From Ectothiorhodospira shaposhnikovii (GTDB lineage: Bacteria; Pseudomonadota; Gammaproteobacteria; Ectothiorhodospirales; Ectothiorhodospiraceae), in NCBI RefSeq assembly GCF_016584105.1, contig NZ_NRSM01000021.1, forward strand, positions 1 through 60,347: a stretch of DNA of 60,347 nt, given 5' to 3'. The first letter of the stretch is position 1. Every line of letters starts with the position of its first letter. Below the pieces are notes generated by a model. The model ran no database searches, was not told the origin of the DNA, and was given only the letters and a program-made list of their open reading frames with translations. This document shows positions 50,863 to 59,270 of this stretch, piece after piece. A program made the position numbers and the translations under genes.

Positions 50863-51516
50863 TCACCTGCGCCGCACCAGTCGCGGCAGGAAAATCACCA
50901 CCGCCAGCAGACCGCTGGCGATCAGCACGGTCTGGATAGCGCGCTCGCCGCCGGCGATTGCCTCTGCCCCGGCATGGCCGATCCACACATACGCCAGCGC
51001 CCCGGGGATCATGCAGACCAGCGTGGCCGCCACATAGTGCGTCAAAGGGATCCGGGTCAGTCCGAGCGCGTAGTTGAGCAGATTGAACGGGAACAGCGGG
51101 ACCAGGCGGGTGAAGGCCACGAAGCGCCACCCCTCTTGTTCCACGCCCACCATCACGCGCTTGACCATGCCGCCCGCCTTTCCGGCCACCCAGTCGGCGG
51201 CGGCGTGCCGTGCGACCAGGAACGCCAGGGTGGCCCCGAGGGTGGCTCCCCCCAGGGCGTAGATCAGCCCGAGGACAGGACCGAAGAGCACACCGGCAGT
51301 CACCGTAAAGATCCAGGCCGGCATGAACGCCACGGCGGCCAGGGCGTAGGCAACCATGAACACCAAGGGTGCCCAGGCACCGAACGAGTCCAGTTGCTGA
51401 CGTACTGACTCCACGCTGAGGGCATCCCGGTACAGCACGCCCAGGGTCACCACGGCGGCGATGAACGCCAGCAGAACCCCGCGTACCAGCCATTGCCGAT
51501 TCAGGCCATTCATCAT
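50863..51516 (-). CDS. TVP38/TMEM64 (VTT-domain) membrane protein
   Basis: Five to six TM helices in 217 residues with the VTT-domain signature FMPAWIFTVTAGVLFGPVLGLIYALGGATLGATLAFLVAR and RLVPLFPFNLLNYALGLTRIPLTHYV. The family (DedA-related) includes lipid scramblases and putative transporters. Here it is divergent from arsenosugar-type genes, with which TVP38 genes are often found. The start at 51516 is one of two adjacent ATGs; both are possible. Confidence 0.85.
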   Translation of the reverse strand: MMNGLNRQWLVRGVLLAFIAAVVTLGVLYRDALSVESVRQQLDSFGAWAPLVFMVAYALAAVAFMPAWIFTVTAGVLFGPVLGLIYALGGATLGATLAFLVARHAAADWVAGKAGGMVKRVMVGVEQEGWRFVAFTRLVPLFPFNLLNYALGLTRIPLTHYVAATLVCMIPGALAYVWIGHAGAEAIAGGERAIQTVLIASGLLAVVIFLPRLVRRR

Positions 51517-51827
51517 GGGCGCGATGCTCCCGTTCTCGTTCGTTGTGGCCCAGTATCCAACGGGGCCGGCGCATTGCCTGTCCGTAATATCCACATCACT
51601 GCGCTGGCAGGCGGCGATGGCCTGTGCCCATGAGGTCACGGATGGAAACTGAGGGACCCATGATGTATCTAACGAAGGCAGACATGCCCCGCGCAGGAAC
51701 CTCTTCCATCCTGCCACACCGAGGTGACATCGATCATGGGAAACTGGGTGATGGCGCAGGAACCAATCATTCGACTGAGGCTCCGCCGCCGTGCCGAGGA
51801 TGCACCGGCGCGTCGCGAGGATGCATC
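51517..51827. other. Divergent spacer of the arsenosugar-type cluster
   Basis: About 310 bases between the TVP38 gene and the first glycosyltransferase gene. It holds an open frame in phase with the glycosyltransferase but without protein-like composition. The short direct repeat GAGGATGCA occurs twice just before the GTG start, the second copy supplying the ribosome site. No ArsR-type palindrome was recognised. Confidence 0.4.
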
Positions 51828-52544
51828 GTGACCGGGCGGGCGCTGGCCGTGATCGTGCCGGTCCTGAATGAGGCCGCCAATCTGCCGTCTCTGGCCCGAA
51901 ACCTGGGTGCCGCTGTGTCACGGGAAACGGAAATCCTCCTGGTGGACGGCGGCAGCCAGGATGACACGGTAGCAGTGGCCGAGGCCCACGGACTGGCGAT
52001 CATCGTCTCGGCGCCCGGGCGGGCCCGCCAGATGAATGCCGGTGCCGCGGCCACCCGGGCACCTGTCCTGTTGTTCCTGCATGCCGATACCCACCTGCCC
52101 ATGGGCGCCGATGCTCGAGTACATGATGCCCTGAAGGGCCAGTCCGGCTGGGGGCGTTTCGATGTCCGTATTCGTGGGCGCAGCCGTGTGCTGCTCCCCT
52201 TGGTGGCCGCACTCATGAACCAGCGCTCGCGCCTCACCGGGATTGCCACGGGGGATCAGGCCCTGTTCATGCGGCGTGAACTCTTCGATGCGGTGGGGGG
52301 CTTTCCGGATCAGCCCTTGATGGAGGACATCGAGATCAGCCGCCGACTCGGGCGGATCACGCCTCCCTGTTGCCTGCGGGCGCTCGTGAGCACCTCGGGA
52401 CGACGTTGGGAACAGAATGGGGCGTGGCGGACCATCCTCCTCATGTGGCACCTGCGTTGGCTGTACTGGCGCGGCACGCCGGCCCAGACCCTTGCACAAC
52501 GCTACAACGGACAGGGGGGAGGACGAAATCCCCATGCCCCCTGA
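51828..52544 (+). CDS. Family 2 glycosyltransferase, arsenosugar-type (TIGR04283-like)
   Basis: A GT-A glycosyltransferase of 238 residues: LAVIVPVLNEAANL at the start, donor region LLVDGGSQDDTVAVA, the metal motif region LLFLHADTHLP, an acceptor part GDQALFMRRELFDAVGGFPDQPLMEDIEISRRL. This is the pattern of TIGR04283, found in arsenosugar clusters. The start is taken as GTG 51828 because GAGGA stands seven bases upstream and no ATG is available in frame near the domain start. It overlaps the next gene by 11 bases. Confidence 0.82.
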   Translation: MTGRALAVIVPVLNEAANLPSLARNLGAAVSRETEILLVDGGSQDDTVAVAEAHGLAIIVSAPGRARQMNAGAAATRAPVLLFLHADTHLPMGADARVHDALKGQSGWGRFDVRIRGRSRVLLPLVAALMNQRSRLTGIATGDQALFMRRELFDAVGGFPDQPLMEDIEISRRLGRITPPCCLRALVSTSGRRWEQNGAWRTILLMWHLRWLYWRGTPAQTLAQRYNGQGGGRNPHAP

Positions 52545-53154
52545 AACGCATGTCCTGATCTTTGCCAAGGCGCCCCGTGCCGGCCTGGCCAAGACCCGTC
52601 TCATCCCGGCGCTGGGCCCCGGGGGCGCGGCGGCATTGGCCGAGCGTCTCTTGCACCATGCCATCCACGAGGCCCTGGGCGCGGACCTTGGCCGAGTGAC
52701 TCTCTTGAGAACCCCGGATGATGCCGATGCCTGGGCCGGGATACCGCTGCCCGCGCGCCTGGCCACCGCCCCCCAGGGAGACGGCGATCTGGGCGCGCGT
52801 CTCGCCCGGGGTGCCGCGTGGGTGCTGTCCCGCGGACAAAGGGTGATCCTCATGGGCACCGACTGTCCCGGGCTCACCCGGGATCGTCTGCGTGCGCTGG
52901 CGCTTGCCCTGATCACCCACGATGCGGTCATCGCTCCGGTGGCCGATGGCGGATATGCGGCGTTGGCCCTGAGTCGTTTTCACTCAACCCTCTTCGAGGG
53001 GATCGACTGGAGTACGCCCCGGGTGGCCCAACAGACCCGCGAACGCATTCACGCATTGGGCTGGTCTCTGAGTGAACAACCCCCATTGTGGGATATCGAC
53101 GAACCCGATGATCTGCGCCATCTCCCGGAGCACTGGGAAGAATGCACGACTTGA
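52534..53154 (+). CDS. TIGR04282/DUF2064 glycosyltransferase-like protein
   Basis: Nucleotidyl/glycosyltransferase-fold protein of 206 residues. It begins with VLIFAKAPRAGLAKTRLIPALGP, a signature of the DUF2064/TIGR04282 family, then LMGTDCPGLTRDRL and PVADGGYAALAL. The family usually sits beside TIGR04283 enzymes and ArsS, and is thought to act in arsenosugar assembly. A GGGGGGAGGAC ribosome site lies inside the end of the previous gene. ArsS follows after 31 bases. Confidence 0.82.
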   Translation: MPPETHVLIFAKAPRAGLAKTRLIPALGPGGAAALAERLLHHAIHEALGADLGRVTLLRTPDDADAWAGIPLPARLATAPQGDGDLGARLARGAAWVLSRGQRVILMGTDCPGLTRDRLRALALALITHDAVIAPVADGGYAALALSRFHSTLFEGIDWSTPRVAQQTRERIHALGWSLSEQPPLWDIDEPDDLRHLPEHWEECTT

Positions 53155-53185
53155 CGGCCGCATGGCCGGTGCCAAAGGAGGTTCC

Positions 53186-54145
53186 ATGAGTGCCATTCTG
53201 CAAAACATGCAATCCACTACCTTTCCGGCCATCCAGCGGGGCCGGCTGGAAATCCTGCAGGTCAACGTGGGTTATGTCTGTAACCTGATCTGCTTTCATT
53301 GCCATGTGAATGCAGGGCCCAATCGCCGGGAGAAGATGGACCGCGCCACCGCCGATCTGGTGCTTGATTATCTTAGCGGTGCCGGGATTCGCACCCTCGA
53401 CCTCACCGGCGGGGCGCCGGAGTTGAACCCCCAGTTTCGCTACCTGGTGGAGCAGGCGCGGGGGATGGGCGTGCATGTGATGGACCGTTGCAACCTTACA
53501 GTGCTGGAGCAGCCGGGGCAGGGCGATCTGGCGGCGTTTCTGGCGGCCCACCAGGTGGAGGTGGTGGCCTCCCTGCCTTGCTACACCCAGGATAATGTGG
53601 ACGCCCAGCGGGGAGACGGTGTCTTCGAACAAAGCCTGGCGGGCCTGCGGCAACTGAACGCGGTGGGCTACGGACAACCCGGCAGCGAGCTGGTGCTCAA
53701 CCTGGTCTATAACCCGCTGGGTGCTGACCTGCCGCCCCCGCAGGCTCGGTTGGAAGCCGACTACAAGGCCCATCTGGCTCGGGAATACGGCATCGTGTTC
53801 AACGGCTTGTTTGCCATCACCAACATGCCCATTCACCGTTTCGCCAAGCAGCTTCGCAAGCGCGGTCAGTACGAGGCGTACATGACGCTGCTCAAGGATG
53901 CCTATCGGGCGGAAAACCTGGAAAGTGTCATGTGCCGCACCCTGCTCAGCGTCGACTGGCAGGGCTACGCATACGATTGCGATTTCAATCAGATGCTGCG
54001 CCTTCCCCTGGGGGCTGGCACACGGCAGCGTACCCATCTGCGCGACTTGATCCACCGGGATCTGGAGGGCGCGCCCATCACGGTTGCCGACCATTGCTTC
54101 GGATGCACGGCCGGCCAGGGCTCCAGTTGCGGCGGGGCGCTCTGA
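53186..54145 (+). CDS. arsS: Arsenosugar biosynthesis radical SAM protein ArsS
   Basis: ArsS attaches the 5'-deoxyadenosyl group of S-adenosylmethionine to dimethylated arsenic. The 319-residue product starts behind AGGAGG at 53186. Cluster cysteines are C32, C36, C39 (CNLICFHC), followed by DLTGGAPELNP for SAM. The C-terminal half has the DUF3641-like parts CYTQDNVDAQRGDGVFE and a Cys-rich tail (CFGCTAGQGSSCGG) that may hold an extra cluster. The arsM methyltransferase that makes its substrate is not in the window. Confidence 0.92.
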   Translation: MSAILQNMQSTTFPAIQRGRLEILQVNVGYVCNLICFHCHVNAGPNRREKMDRATADLVLDYLSGAGIRTLDLTGGAPELNPQFRYLVEQARGMGVHVMDRCNLTVLEQPGQGDLAAFLAAHQVEVVASLPCYTQDNVDAQRGDGVFEQSLAGLRQLNAVGYGQPGSELVLNLVYNPLGADLPPPQARLEADYKAHLAREYGIVFNGLFAITNMPIHRFAKQLRKRGQYEAYMTLLKDAYRAENLESVMCRTLLSVDWQGYAYDCDFNQMLRLPLGAGTRQRTHLRDLIHRDLEGAPITVADHCFGCTAGQGSSCGGAL

Positions 54146-54192
54146 GCCTGTCGTCAAAATGTCGAAATCAAGACTTCCATCCGGTGAGCGAC

Positions 54193-54762
54193 ATGTCTCG
54201 TATCGACCCCAAGCCGCTTTCGGCTTATCCCTGGTTCATTCGCTGGTTTCTGAGCCGTCAGCGGCGGGTGCACGGCGCTGTGCTGGCCCCATCCTGGCTA
54301 TGGGGCCGTCTGCCCGGCGCCTTTATCGGCATGCTGGTGTTGCTGGCGGCGTTTCAGCGCCGGTCCTATCCGATAGATACTGCGTTGCGTTCCCTGGTCT
54401 CGATTCGCATTGCCCAGCTCAACGGCTGTCGGTTCTGCGTGGATCTCAACGGGCACAACTTCCTGAAGGCGCGCGGGGAGGAATCGAAGGCAAACGCGGT
54501 GGCGCAGTGGCGCGACAGCGAATTGTTTTCCGCTCGCGAACGGGCCGCGCTTGGCTGGGCAGAAGCGGTGACCCTGACCTGCGCCGACATCGAAAGCGAC
54601 GCGGTTGACCGGCTCCGCGACGAATTCAGCGAGGACGAGATCACGGCGCTGACCGCCTGGATCGGTTTTCAGAACATGAGCGCGAAGTTCAATGCTGCGC
54701 TGGGCGCCGAGGAGCACGGCTTCTGCGCGCTACCTGGGAAGGACGATCAGCAGGACGCGTGA
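54193..54762 (+). CDS. Carboxymuconolactone decarboxylase/AhpD-like protein
   Basis: A 189-residue protein with the AhpD-fold redox motif C79xxC82 and H88 (NGCRFCVDLNGH), typical of alkylhydroperoxidase-type enzymes with a disulfide/proton-relay site. N-terminal residues 43-53 form a hydrophobic stretch. Genes of this family are frequent companions of ArsS, possibly for thiol redox chemistry on arsenic, though no function is proven. It starts 47 bases after arsS, and the operon ends here. Confidence 0.82.
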   Translation: MSRIDPKPLSAYPWFIRWFLSRQRRVHGAVLAPSWLWGRLPGAFIGMLVLLAAFQRRSYPIDTALRSLVSIRIAQLNGCRFCVDLNGHNFLKARGEESKANAVAQWRDSELFSARERAALGWAEAVTLTCADIESDAVDRLRDEFSEDEITALTAWIGFQNMSAKFNAALGAEEHGFCALPGKDDQQDA

Positions 54763-54804
54763 CACGCACCCGACTTGCGTTGTGTCCCACCCGCCCGACA
54801 CCGC

Positions 54805-56043
54805 TCAAGGCCCTGTCCTGCCATCAACGCGGGGGCGCCAGAGCATGGGGCCGTAGTAGAGCACCCAGGGGGTGATGAAGGCCAGCCAGATCAGTGCGGT
54901 GGCCAGGTTCAATGGTCCCGTGTATCCCCCCGGCAGCCAGGGCACATCGGCCGCCACACGGGTGAGGGTGGCTCCCGAGAGGGACAGGAAGCAGGCCCAG
55001 GTGAATCCGTTGACCTGAAGGGCACGTCCCGAGTGCCCCAGCGTGACCCGGGTGGCCATGCCCAGGGTCATGGTGGTGATGAAGCCCAGGGCAAGGACGT
55101 GCTGAGGTGCGTGTGCGAACCACCAGTGTCCGGTCGTCATCAGGATCAGGCTCTGCACCCCGTGCAGGAGCATGCCTGCGGCAAACCAGGCCCAGGCGAT
55201 GTGCAGCACGGCCAGCAGACGGTGGGCGAGGGCGCGGCGAAAACCCCAGTGCCAGGCGTGATGCAGCGCCAGGAAAGCGAGGGCAAAGTCGGCGATGAAT
55301 CGCCATTGCCAATGCCCCGTCAAGGACAGCACCACATGACCGGTCACGGCGACCGCCATCAGTGGTATCGACCAGCGTGGTTGCACCAGGGTGTAGGGGC
55401 GAAGCACGCAACTGGAGAAGAACGGGATCATCCGGTGAGCGACGATCACCAGCACCGGGATCAGGAACAACCAGAATCCGGCCTTCAGGGAGAAGGCATA
55501 CCAGAAGGTGGGGGCGCCCAGGCGCCACCCCAGCCAGGCAGCCGCCCCCAGCCATCCCATCACCAGGGCTGCGTTGAGCCAGGTTTCGTAGTAACGATCG
55601 GCGGCGGGGGCGCCACGATACACCGCCCACAGCGCCGCCAGCGCCCAGGCCCAGCCGGCCAGAAACAGCAAAAGCCCCAGGGTGACCCAGATTGGCTGAG
55701 TGAACAGGCCTATGTAGAACAGCCCCATGCCGACGGTGAGGCCGACCCAGGCCGGCACATAGCGGGACCGGGGGATCTCGGTCGTGTTCATCCAGCGGGG
55801 ATAGGTAGTCATGAGAAATCCGAACATGAAGAACGGAAAGACCCCATAGAGCATCAGGAATGGATGAAGGGCAAAACCCGGTATGTTCAGCGAGAGAGGA
55901 GACCATAAGGTGGTGTACCGCCCCGTCAGTTCGATGCCCCAGTAGATCACGACCAGCAGCAACTGGATCATGCCGGGAAGGAACATGAGTCGATGGGGCG
56001 TGGCGCTGTACTGATTCCAGGTCTTTGTTGCCAAGTTGAGCAT
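54805..56043 (-). CDS. nnrS: NnrS family heme-copper membrane protein
   Basis: The 412-residue product is almost entirely membrane-embedded (about 12 helices). It opens with HRLMFLPGMIQLLLVVIYWG and contains FPFFMFGFLMTTYPRW, HRMIPFF, HHAWHWG and ALGFITTMTLGMATRVTLGHSG, the His-rich conserved sites of NnrS. NnrS proteins bind heme and copper and help cells withstand nitric oxide during anaerobic growth. The gene follows sirB by 22 bases, downstream of a perfect FNR box. Confidence 0.9.
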   Translation of the reverse strand: MLNLATKTWNQYSATPHRLMFLPGMIQLLLVVIYWGIELTGRYTTLWSPLSLNIPGFALHPFLMLYGVFPFFMFGFLMTTYPRWMNTTEIPRSRYVPAWVGLTVGMGLFYIGLFTQPIWVTLGLLLFLAGWAWALAALWAVYRGAPAADRYYETWLNAALVMGWLGAAAWLGWRLGAPTFWYAFSLKAGFWLFLIPVLVIVAHRMIPFFSSCVLRPYTLVQPRWSIPLMAVAVTGHVVLSLTGHWQWRFIADFALAFLALHHAWHWGFRRALAHRLLAVLHIAWAWFAAGMLLHGVQSLILMTTGHWWFAHAPQHVLALGFITTMTLGMATRVTLGHSGRALQVNGFTWACFLSLSGATLTRVAADVPWLPGGYTGPLNLATALIWLAFITPWVLYYGPMLWRPRVDGRTGP

Positions 56044-56065
56044 AGGGGCACCGTGGGCGGGGAAA

Positions 56066-56440
56066 TCAGAAGGGGACGGCCTGTTTGGTATGAGCCACCA
56101 GTAGCATGTAGCCGAACGCGAGGATGGCCAGCAACCAGGCGGCGGCCCGGCTGGCATCATTTCGGGCGAAGCGGAAGGCGATCATTCCCAGCACGATATA
56201 CGCCAGCAGGGCGGTGAGCTTGGCCACCAGCCAGGGCTGAAGCACCACGTGCATCTGCCACACCCAGGCCAGCCAAAGCCCGGTGAGCAGAAGACAGGTG
56301 TCCACCACATGAGGGGCAACGCGCACGAAACGGTGCCTGACCCTGGGTGAGTGGCACAGGTGCAGCAGGCCGCGGACGATGAACCCGGAGATGGAGATCA
56401 GTGCCAGCGTAACGTGAAGGTGTTTGATGGTCAGGTACAT
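56066..56440 (-). CDS. SirB2 family membrane protein
   Basis: The 124 residues form four TM helices and begin MYLTIKHLHVTLALISISGFIVRG, with a conserved KxLHVTLA-type start and histidines (KHLHVT, LHLCHSP, APHVVDT) typical of SirB2. The family is uncharacterised but is often beside NnrS or anaerobic respiratory genes. There is no ribosome site before the ATG, and the FNR box spacing places the start of transcription almost on it, so the mRNA may be leaderless. Confidence 0.82.
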   Translation of the reverse strand: MYLTIKHLHVTLALISISGFIVRGLLHLCHSPRVRHRFVRVAPHVVDTCLLLTGLWLAWVWQMHVVLQPWLVAKLTALLAYIVLGMIAFRFARNDASRAAAWLLAILAFGYMLLVAHTKQAVPF

Positions 56441-56475
56441 GGGGGGATTGTCGCGAGTGTGCGCCCAGTGGCCCC

Positions 56476-56489
56476 TTGATCTTGATCAA
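56476..56489 (-). promoter_or_regulatory. Perfect FNR/Anr box of sirB-nnrS
   Basis: TTGATCTTGATCAA matches the FNR/Anr/Dnr consensus (TTGAT-N4-ATCAA) at every position. Its centre is 42.5 bases from the A of the sirB ATG; with the usual -41.5 activator position, transcription would start at the ATG. A GACAAT -10-like hexamer lies between. It implies activation by low oxygen or nitric oxide. Confidence 0.85.
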
Positions 56490-56534
56490 GCGGTACCGGG
56501 TGTGGAATTTCGGAGCGTAGCAGCCGTGGAAACA

Positions 56535-56750
56535 ACGGTAAGGATGCTGCACCCGTTCCAGATCCTGGCGCAGCCAGGCGTACTGGAAGCGGATGCGGGC
56601 ATCGGGGTTGGCGTGGCGCTCGGCCGCATCAATCAGGGGCGCCAGGGCCGCCAATTCCGCGGCCAGTCGGGCCAGATGTGCCCGATACCCTATCCCCTGC
56701 ACCTGATGGGCTTCGTCACCTTGTGCTGACTTGCCCGGGGACTGCGCCTT
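56535..56750 (-). pseudogene. Remnant of RAQPRD-family ICE protein
   Basis: In frame after a stop lie about 72 residues, with SAQGDEAHQVQGIGYRAHL then ARLAAELAALAPLIDAAERH and ARIRFQYAWLRQDLERV. The pattern (L-A-x-L-PLI-x-x-AE, then DxDxRIRFxYxWLRxDLERI) is what I know from RAQPRD proteins of SPI-7/ICEclc-type conjugative elements. The start and C-terminal end are lost; the frame runs on into unrelated sequence over the FNR box. Assigned from memory of the family and from conjugation remnants nearby. Confidence 0.45.
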
Positions 56751-57159
56751 CTATGCGATTTACTCCCCCCATCCCTAGGGCTCGCCCCGGGCGATCAACA
56801 GCCAGAACAGCACCGAGGCCACCGCCGCGATCAGACGGCTGATCAGGCTTTGCTGGGCCGGATGCCGGGGCGGGGTGGTCTGCTGCCGGGTGGTGCTCAT
56901 GGCTCGCCGCCTTCAGCCGGGATGGCCCGTCCAGCGATGACGGTCGTGGGGACAGCGCGGGCCCGGAAGGTTGGGGTGGCGACAATGGAAAACGGTTTTT
57001 TGGGCGGGGGGTGGTTTTTCAGAGCCCTCTGACCACGGGAGCGTGTCGTGGTCCCCCAGCGCATCCCGGCCAGGTCAGTCGTTTACTCCAGGGTGGAGGA
57101 CCGGCCAAGCCGGGGGCGGGTATGGCACACTACGGACGGATCTTCACCCAGGACAGCGC
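56703..57159. other. Spacer with ICE-like debris, upstream of Rpn gene
   Basis: Apart from the two small remnants on the minus strand this stretch holds no credible gene. G-runs are frequent (57003-57012). The plus-strand frame leading into the Rpn gene is open but has no protein-like composition. The AT-poor sequence just before 57160 shows no clear promoter. Confidence 0.4.
56775..56900 (-). pseudogene. Possible N-terminal remnant of TIGR03747-type ICE membrane protein
   Basis: A 41-residue frame starts MSTTRQQTTPPRHPAQQSLI and continues SRLIAAVASVLFWLLIARGEP. A Gln/Pro-rich start leading into one TM helix resembles the N-terminus of TIGR03747 proteins, which precede RAQPRD genes in such elements, and here it lies directly upstream of the RAQPRD-like remnant in the same direction. 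The frame is far too short for the whole protein. It could equally be an unrelated small peptide. Confidence 0.3.
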
Positions 57160-58161
57160 ATGGTCAACCACCACGACACGGGCTACAAGGAACTGTTCAG
57201 CTATCCGGAACTGGTCCGACAGCTGATGGAGGGATTTGCCCCGCCGGAGGTGTCGGCGATGATGGATTTCTCCACCCTGACGGACCACAGCGGGAACTAC
57301 ATCACGCCCCTGTTCAATGAAAAGTTTGAAGACAAGGTCTGGTCAGTGGAGGTGGACTGGGAGGGTGTCAGGCAGCGGGTATTTGTCTACCTGCTGCTGG
57401 AATTCCAGTCCACGGTGGATCATCGCCTGCCGATCCGGATGTTGCATTACGTGGCCTGCTTCTACGACCACCTGATCAAGACGAAGGTCACGACGGCCCG
57501 CAAGGGGATGCCGCCGATCTTTCCGGTGGTACTGTACAACGGCTCGAAGCGCTGGACGGCGCGGGAGGACATCTACCGAATGGTCCGGCCGGAACCGCCG
57601 GTGTTCCTGCGGGTCTATCAGCCGCACCTGCGCTACTATCTGGTGAACGAATCGGCCTTCACCGAGGGCGAACTGGCGGAGCGGGATACGCCGCTGAGCG
57701 GGATTTTCGAGGTGGAGAAGGCGTCGAAGGACGTGGAGGCCCTGCAAGGTGCGGTGAAACGTCTGGCGGCCCGCATCCGGGCACACCCGGAAAAAGCCCG
57801 GCTGGACGAAGTGATCACCCGCTGGCTCAAGCGTCACCTCAGGCGGCTGGGTACCGAGGCGGAGCAGGCGCTGGAACAGATCAACAGTTTGGTGGAGGAC
57901 CATGCAATGCTGGCGGAAAATCTTCAGACGTGGGCGGAAAAGGAGCGGCAGAAGGGACGACAGGAAGGACGACAGGAAGGGCGGCTGGAAGGGCGGCAGG
58001 AAGGACGGCAGGAGGGCGAGGAGATTGGCCTGCAGAAAGGCCAGCGCCTGGCGGCCATCAACCTGCTCAAGCTGGGTTTGTTGACCGACGAGCAGATTGC
58101 CCAGACCACGGGTCTGTCCCTGACCGAGGTGATTGCCCTGCGCTCGGGTCAGGCTCACTGA
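57160..58161 (+). CDS. Rpn family recombination-promoting nuclease/putative transposase
   Basis: A 333-residue protein with start at 57160 (MVNHHDTGYKELFSYPELVRQLMEGF). It has the PD-(D/E)XK nuclease pattern of Rpn proteins: E near the start, then D in the SVEVDWEG region and LLLEFQSTVDHRLPIRMLHYVACFYDHL. The C-terminal part is a helical tail with a repeated KGRQEGRQEG stretch (57947-58020, imperfect 12-base units) and a final small HTH-like segment (LTDEQIAQTTGLSLTEV). Rpn proteins are DNA endonucleases, some linked to defence or RecA-independent recombination. It sits inside degraded conjugative-element DNA. Confidence 0.88.
   Translation: MVNHHDTGYKELFSYPELVRQLMEGFAPPEVSAMMDFSTLTDHSGNYITPLFNEKFEDKVWSVEVDWEGVRQRVFVYLLLEFQSTVDHRLPIRMLHYVACFYDHLIKTKVTTARKGMPPIFPVVLYNGSKRWTAREDIYRMVRPEPPVFLRVYQPHLRYYLVNESAFTEGELAERDTPLSGIFEVEKASKDVEALQGAVKRLAARIRAHPEKARLDEVITRWLKRHLRRLGTEAEQALEQINSLVEDHAMLAENLQTWAEKERQKGRQEGRQEGRLEGRQEGRQEGEEIGLQKGQRLAAINLLKLGLLTDEQIAQTTGLSLTEVIALRSGQAH
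57947..58020 (+). repeat. In-frame tandem repeat coding Arg-Gln-Glu-Gly units
   Basis: About six imperfect 12-base units (variants of GGACGACAGGAA) encode repeated (R/L)QEG/EGR in the C-terminal tail of the Rpn protein. Repeat number in such tails commonly varies between relatives, suggesting slippage. Confidence 0.75.
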
Positions 58162-58568
58162 AACGGCGCGAGACTTTTTTCGGGATTCGTCACGGCGTTT
58201 CCGGGCTTCCTTCAGGGAAGTCTCGGGGTAAGCCCCAAGGGATACCGGCTGTCAAAGGATCTCATGGGTTTTCACGGGACGAGCGGAAACAAAAAAGCCC
58301 CCGTTTTTTGCCCCTTGAACGGGGGATTGAACCCAGGACCCCCGCATATTCAGGGCTGATTTTCACCTGCCCCCGTCGGCATGACCAGGGGGGGAGTCGT
58401 ATTTCTTGAGCATGGATGGACTGGCTAGAAAGGCCCTTTCGGACTCGACTCTGGGTCTGATCCGATTCTGTGGAATCACCAGTGTCATCGTGTAGGCATG
58501 GCATTGTGACGGGTCCGGCCAATGGATTCCAGGTGCAATCGGGCTGGCCATCGGCTTGCCGTCACCAG
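58162..58568. other. Spacer with hairpin and a tRNA-like T-arm stretch
   Basis: No gene is supported. On the minus strand near 58300-58345, GGTCCTGGGTTCAATCCCCC resembles a tRNA T-arm and acceptor, but no cloverleaf could be built and no CCA follows; it might be a 3' tRNA fragment left by an integrated element. A CCCCCGTT/AACGGGGG pair nearby, preceded by an A-run, could terminate the Rpn transcript. Confidence 0.35.
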
Positions 58569-59270
58569 TCAGGCACACGAAGGTGGAGATGCATGCAGAT
58601 GAGGGTTTGCCGCAGGCAGCGCTTCCGCGTGGGGAAATAGTATGCGCGGGTTGGGTAGAAGGATCCCCTTGACCACCGACTGGCGGCGCGCCCCTCGGAC
58701 CAGATACCGATGAACATTGGTGCCATCCGTCTGTTTCTGGTGCAGCTTGAGCTTGATGAAGCGTTTTTGCACATACTCCCAGCCAGGGTGATCCGGATGG
58801 CGGGCGGCGTAGTCCTTGAACACGGCCGGACTGACGAGCAACACACCTTCCGATACCACATGAATACGAGCGTTGGGTGTATTGACGTCCAGATGACGGG
58901 CCGACACCTCCTGCCGCAGCCATTGCAGGAACTGCTGGCCGGGGTCGGTGGAAGGTGCTTGAGGAAGGTTAAAGCCCTGCGCTGTCTCTGGGGGCTGCGC
59001 AGTAAGTATCAATCCATCATGGGCCTGGGCGTGCCCCGGATCTTCCGGCGGTCTCTCATCGGTTTCTTCCTGACCCATGATGATGGTGTCCGCGCTCATC
59101 CGAGGGGCGGTGATATCAGGCTCTGGATGCTGTTCTGAGCAGGTATCCGGTGTTGAAGGTTCGATAGGCGTCAAGGTGCCATCAAACGGATCCGGTCTGC
59201 TGCCTGGGTCGGGCCATATCTTCCGGGCGGGAATACGGATCAGGGTCAGATCATGTGACCCAGTGCGCGA
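58569..59270 (-). pseudogene. C-terminal fragment of MobH-type relaxase (TraI_2 C-terminal domain)
   Basis: The last 125 or so residues contain GQQFLQWLRQEVSARHLDVN, IHVVSEGVLLVSPAVFKDYA, WEYVQKRFIKLKLHQKQTDG, TNVHRYLV and VVKGILLPNPRILF, the sequence pattern of the C-terminal domain of MobH relaxases (TraI_2_C) from integrative conjugative elements. The protein is cut on its N-terminal side by the IS200/IS605 element near 59270; the catalytic HD-type part is missing. The preceding residues (about 59200-58970) are a disordered linker rich in Pro/Glu/Asp. There is no start codon of its own. Confidence 0.75.

Noticed and set aside
57947-58020. CRISPR-like short repeats
   Set aside because: The repeats are contiguous, in frame and code for an Arg-Gln-Glu-Gly tail; there are no spacers. 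No CRISPR array was seen anywhere in the window.
58295-58350. tRNA gene in the spacer after Rpn
   Set aside because: Only a T-arm-like stretch is recognisable; no D arm or anticodon stem can be formed.
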